The position numbers and the translations under genes are program-made. Below the pieces are notes generated by a model, which made no database searches, was not told where the DNA came from, and was given only the letters and a program-made list of their open reading frames with translations. A stretch of 64,000 bases of DNA, taken from the NCBI GenBank assembly GCA_900547455.1, contig URGV01000001.1, forward strand, positions 169,965 to 233,964. The letters run 5' to 3'. The DNA is from an uncultured Oscillospiraceae bacterium (GTDB lineage Bacteria; Bacillota; Clostridia; Oscillospirales; Ruminococcaceae). Shown one piece after another: positions 62,352 to 64,000 of the stretch (positions are counted from its first letter, which is position 1; the number at the start of each line of letters is the position of its first letter).

Positions 62352-62364
62352 GGGAAGATAGACG

Positions 62365-63321
62365 ATGAGAATTCTGGTCGTTTCCGGCTTTTTGGGCGCC
62401 GGCAAAACAACCTTTATCAAGGAACTTGCCCGCCGCACGCGCGAAGATTTTTCCGTTATGGAAAATGAGTACGGGCAGGTCGGCATTGACGGGCAACTGC
62501 TGGCCGAAAAGGAAATGCCTGAGAGCGGGGAAGAGGATGCGGGCAAGCTGAACATCTGGGAGCTGACCGAAGGGTGCATCTGCTGCTCGATGAAGTCGGA
62601 CTTTGCTTCCTCCATTTTGACCATCGCCAACACCATCGACCCGGAATATCTGATTGTGGAGCCGACCGGTGTGGGGATGCTCAGCAACGTGATGAACAAC
62701 ATCCGCCTGATTCAGTACGAGCGAATCTCCCTGCTGTCGCCCATCACCATTCTGGACGGCAATTCCTTCGACCGCTACTGTCAGGAATTTCCGGACATCT
62801 ATCGGGATCAGATTGCCTCTGCGGGCTGCGTCCTGGTTTCCAAGATGGAGGGGGCGGACCGGCAGACGCTGGAGCAGCTGGAGCAAAGCATCCGCCAGAT
62901 CAACCCGGCCGCGGAAATTTTTACAACCCACTATTCCGCCAATCCCCATTCCTGGTGGGAAAGCCTGCTGTCGCGTCCGGCGGACCCCGCTCAAAAGCTG
63001 CCCGGCAAAGCAGAAACGCCGGATCTGCAAAATCTCGGCCTGACCGAAGTTTCGCTGCCCAGCGGCAACCATCTGTTGCTGTTTTTACAGGGCGTGGTGG
63101 CCGGCGTGTTTGGGGATATTTGCAGGGCGAAAGGATATCTCCCGGTCGGCTCCGGTGAGCAGACCGCCTGGCTGCGCTTTGATGTGGTGGACCACAACTA
63201 CAGTATTACGGGAATCGAAGCGATGCCCGACAGCCGCGCGGTTCTGATCGGAAAAGGGCTGAAGAAAAATTGGCTGCGGGAGGTTTTGCAGAAAAATCTC
63301 TGGGTTACTGAGAAAAAATAA
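62365..63321 (+). CDS. G3E-family GTPase (CobW/COG0523 type)
   Basis: A 318-residue GTPase of the G3E group, whose members (CobW, ZNG1, HypB, UreG, MeaB) help insert metals or cofactors. It has the P-loop GFLGAGKTTFIKEL (about 8-21), the metal-binding CICC motif (GCICCSMK near 71-78) and VEPTGVG as G3 region. The G4 motif, normally NKxD, reads SKME (VLVSKMEGAD), an unusual change for guanine specificity. It follows the zinc alcohol dehydrogenase by 13 bases, so a link to metal delivery is plausible but inferred. AAGGGAAG precedes the ATG. Confidence 0.88.
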   Translation: MRILVVSGFLGAGKTTFIKELARRTREDFSVMENEYGQVGIDGQLLAEKEMPESGEEDAGKLNIWELTEGCICCSMKSDFASSILTIANTIDPEYLIVEPTGVGMLSNVMNNIRLIQYERISLLSPITILDGNSFDRYCQEFPDIYRDQIASAGCVLVSKMEGADRQTLEQLEQSIRQINPAAEIFTTHYSANPHSWWESLLSRPADPAQKLPGKAETPDLQNLGLTEVSLPSGNHLLLFLQGVVAGVFGDICRAKGYLPVGSGEQTAWLRFDVVDHNYSITGIEAMPDSRAVLIGKGLKKNWLREVLQKNLWVTEKK

Positions 63322-63414
63322 TTTCAGAGGCCCGGAAAAGCCTGATATGACTGGGTTTTTGAAGGGTTAAGGCCCTCCGTGGCAACGATTTGGCAACACT
63401 TTTTCATTATTCAT

Positions 63415-63466
63415 AAAAAGAGAGCTAACTGATTTTGATTAGTCAGTTAGCTCTCTTTTTGTTTTT
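63415..63466. terminator. Strong bidirectional terminator
   Basis: A perfect 18-bp stem (63415-63432 with 63443-63460, loop of 10) with A-run and T-run arms lies between the GTPase gene and the convergent XRE gene. Confidence 0.9.
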
Positions 63467-63518
63467 ATTATTATTTTGTGCAACAAACGGCCTCTCCCGT
63501 GGCCTACAAGTGAGAGGG

Positions 63519-64000
63519 TCAAAAGAGGTCCTGGGGTGGCACCTTCACATAGGCCTGAGCCTTGTCAAACTCCGGGTAGTGGTAGCGCCATTTATCGTAA
63601 TCCTCTTTGGAGATTTCACCCGCCTCCAGCATGGCAGCGGCCTGTTGCCAGGAGCAAAGCATCTCATGCAGCCGAGCAGCGTCCTTGCTCTTCCGCACAT
63701 CGACCTTCAGGCAGACTTCTCCATCCATCTCGCTGATCTTGAGCCCATAGTTGTCCTCCAGGGTAAACAGGGTGTGCATGAGCCCTACATAGGAGTCTAT
63801 ATCCGGGACAGAAAGAGCATGGGGTGAGACATCCAGTACCTGCGCCAGGGCAGCAGTCAGGTCCGCTTTGGGGGTTCTTGATCCTGTTTCGTACTGTGCA
63901 AGGCGCACATCGGCGGACTTCTCCGGGAAGCCCAGCGCCATGCCAAGATATTTCTGAGTCATCCCCCGCAGGAGACGGAAAAAGTGAATCCGTTCGCCAA
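63519..64000 (-). CDS. XRE-family regulator, 5' end cut by the window edge
   Basis: A helix-turn-helix protein whose N-terminus continues past the right edge. In frame beyond the internal ATG at 63962 the sequence reads GERIHFFRLLRG before MTQKYLGMALGF, giving a complete Cro/CI-type helix-turn-helix (with LAQYETGSRTPK), so the internal ATG is not the true start. After the HTH comes a region (about 60-147 from the internal Met) with ISEMDGEVCLKVDV and EMLCSWQQAAAMLEAGEISKEDYDKWRYHYPE. Relatives of this type are frequent on conjugative elements; that association is inferred. Confidence 0.85.
   Translation of the reverse strand, partial: GERIHFFRLLRGMTQKYLGMALGFPEKSADVRLAQYETGSRTPKADLTAALAQVLDVSPHALSVPDIDSYVGLMHTLFTLEDNYGLKISEMDGEVCLKVDVRKSKDAARLHEMLCSWQQAAAMLEAGEISKEDYDKWRYHYPEFDKAQAYVKVPPQDLF

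Noticed and set aside
61266-62702. 478-codon antisense frame over the alcohol dehydrogenase and GTPase genes
   Set aside because: Both sense genes are complete with catalytic residues in register; the antisense frame spans two unrelated genes.

Overview
The window looks like a chromosomal segment of a Gram-positive, endospore-forming anaerobe, probably a moderately GC-rich member of the Clostridia (Oscillospirales or Ruminococcaceae-like; the exact taxon cannot be fixed from this sequence). The reasons are a complete spoIIIAA-AH sporulation operon, two T-box riboswitches, the oxygen-independent (CbiD/CbiG) cobalamin route, a class I Fe-S fumarase subunit and an Fe-S cysteine desulfidase. Genes are tightly packed, often with ATGA stop/start overlaps, and strong TTGACA/TATAAT-type promoters and hairpin terminators are easy to see between the transcription units.

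Layout. 1-6.35 kb: the housekeeping run yuiD-like, dxs, tlyA, nadK, argR, recN. 6.35-8 kb: tyrS under a tyrosine T-box. 8-9.5 kb: an XRE regulator divergent from a secreted Ig-like protein. 9.5-11.5 kb (minus): an amidohydrolase and a lone fumarase alpha subunit. 11.7-17.2 kb: an ABC-F ATPase, an AI-2E-family membrane protein and a UvrD-like helicase. 17.2-19.6 kb (minus): three unidentified proteins. 20.1-22.6 kb: aroF-tyrA-aroQ preceded by a promoter, a 29-codon Tyr/Phe-containing leader peptide and a terminator, the layout of a ribosome-mediated attenuator. 22.7-26.9 kb: a tryptophan T-box followed by trpX-trpS-trpY-trpZ. 27-30.8 kb: cysteine desulfidase, an NTF2-like protein, trmB, nagA. 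30.9-35.9 kb: spoIIIAA-AH. 36-37.2 kb: an SGNH hydrolase and a lipoprotein.

37.2-58.5 kb holds a 22-gene operon that makes adenosylcobalamin: tetrapyrrole entry (hemB, hemC, cobA-hemD fusion), precorrin-2 oxidation (in a cbiJ-sirC fusion), corrin ring construction (cbiL, H, F, G, D, J, ET, C), amidation and adenosylation (cbiA, cbiP, btuR), side chain (cobD, cbiB) and nucleotide loop (cobT, U, S, C). A PEBP-family gene and a CobU-like protein with a broken P-loop are embedded in it. No cobaltochelatase, no cobalt transporter and no cobalamin riboswitch are visible.

58.5-64 kb: an orphan family-5 solute-binding lipoprotein, an NADP-type secondary alcohol dehydrogenase closely resembling the Thermoanaerobacter brockii enzyme, a G3E (CobW/COG0523) GTPase directly behind it, and at the right edge a truncated XRE regulator that may belong to a neighbouring element. 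The most interesting points are the aroF attenuator, the Trp regulon architecture, and the oddities inside the cobalamin operon (disordered tail on CobD, degenerate CobU paralogue, PEBP insertion, non-ATG cbiD start, missing riboswitch).
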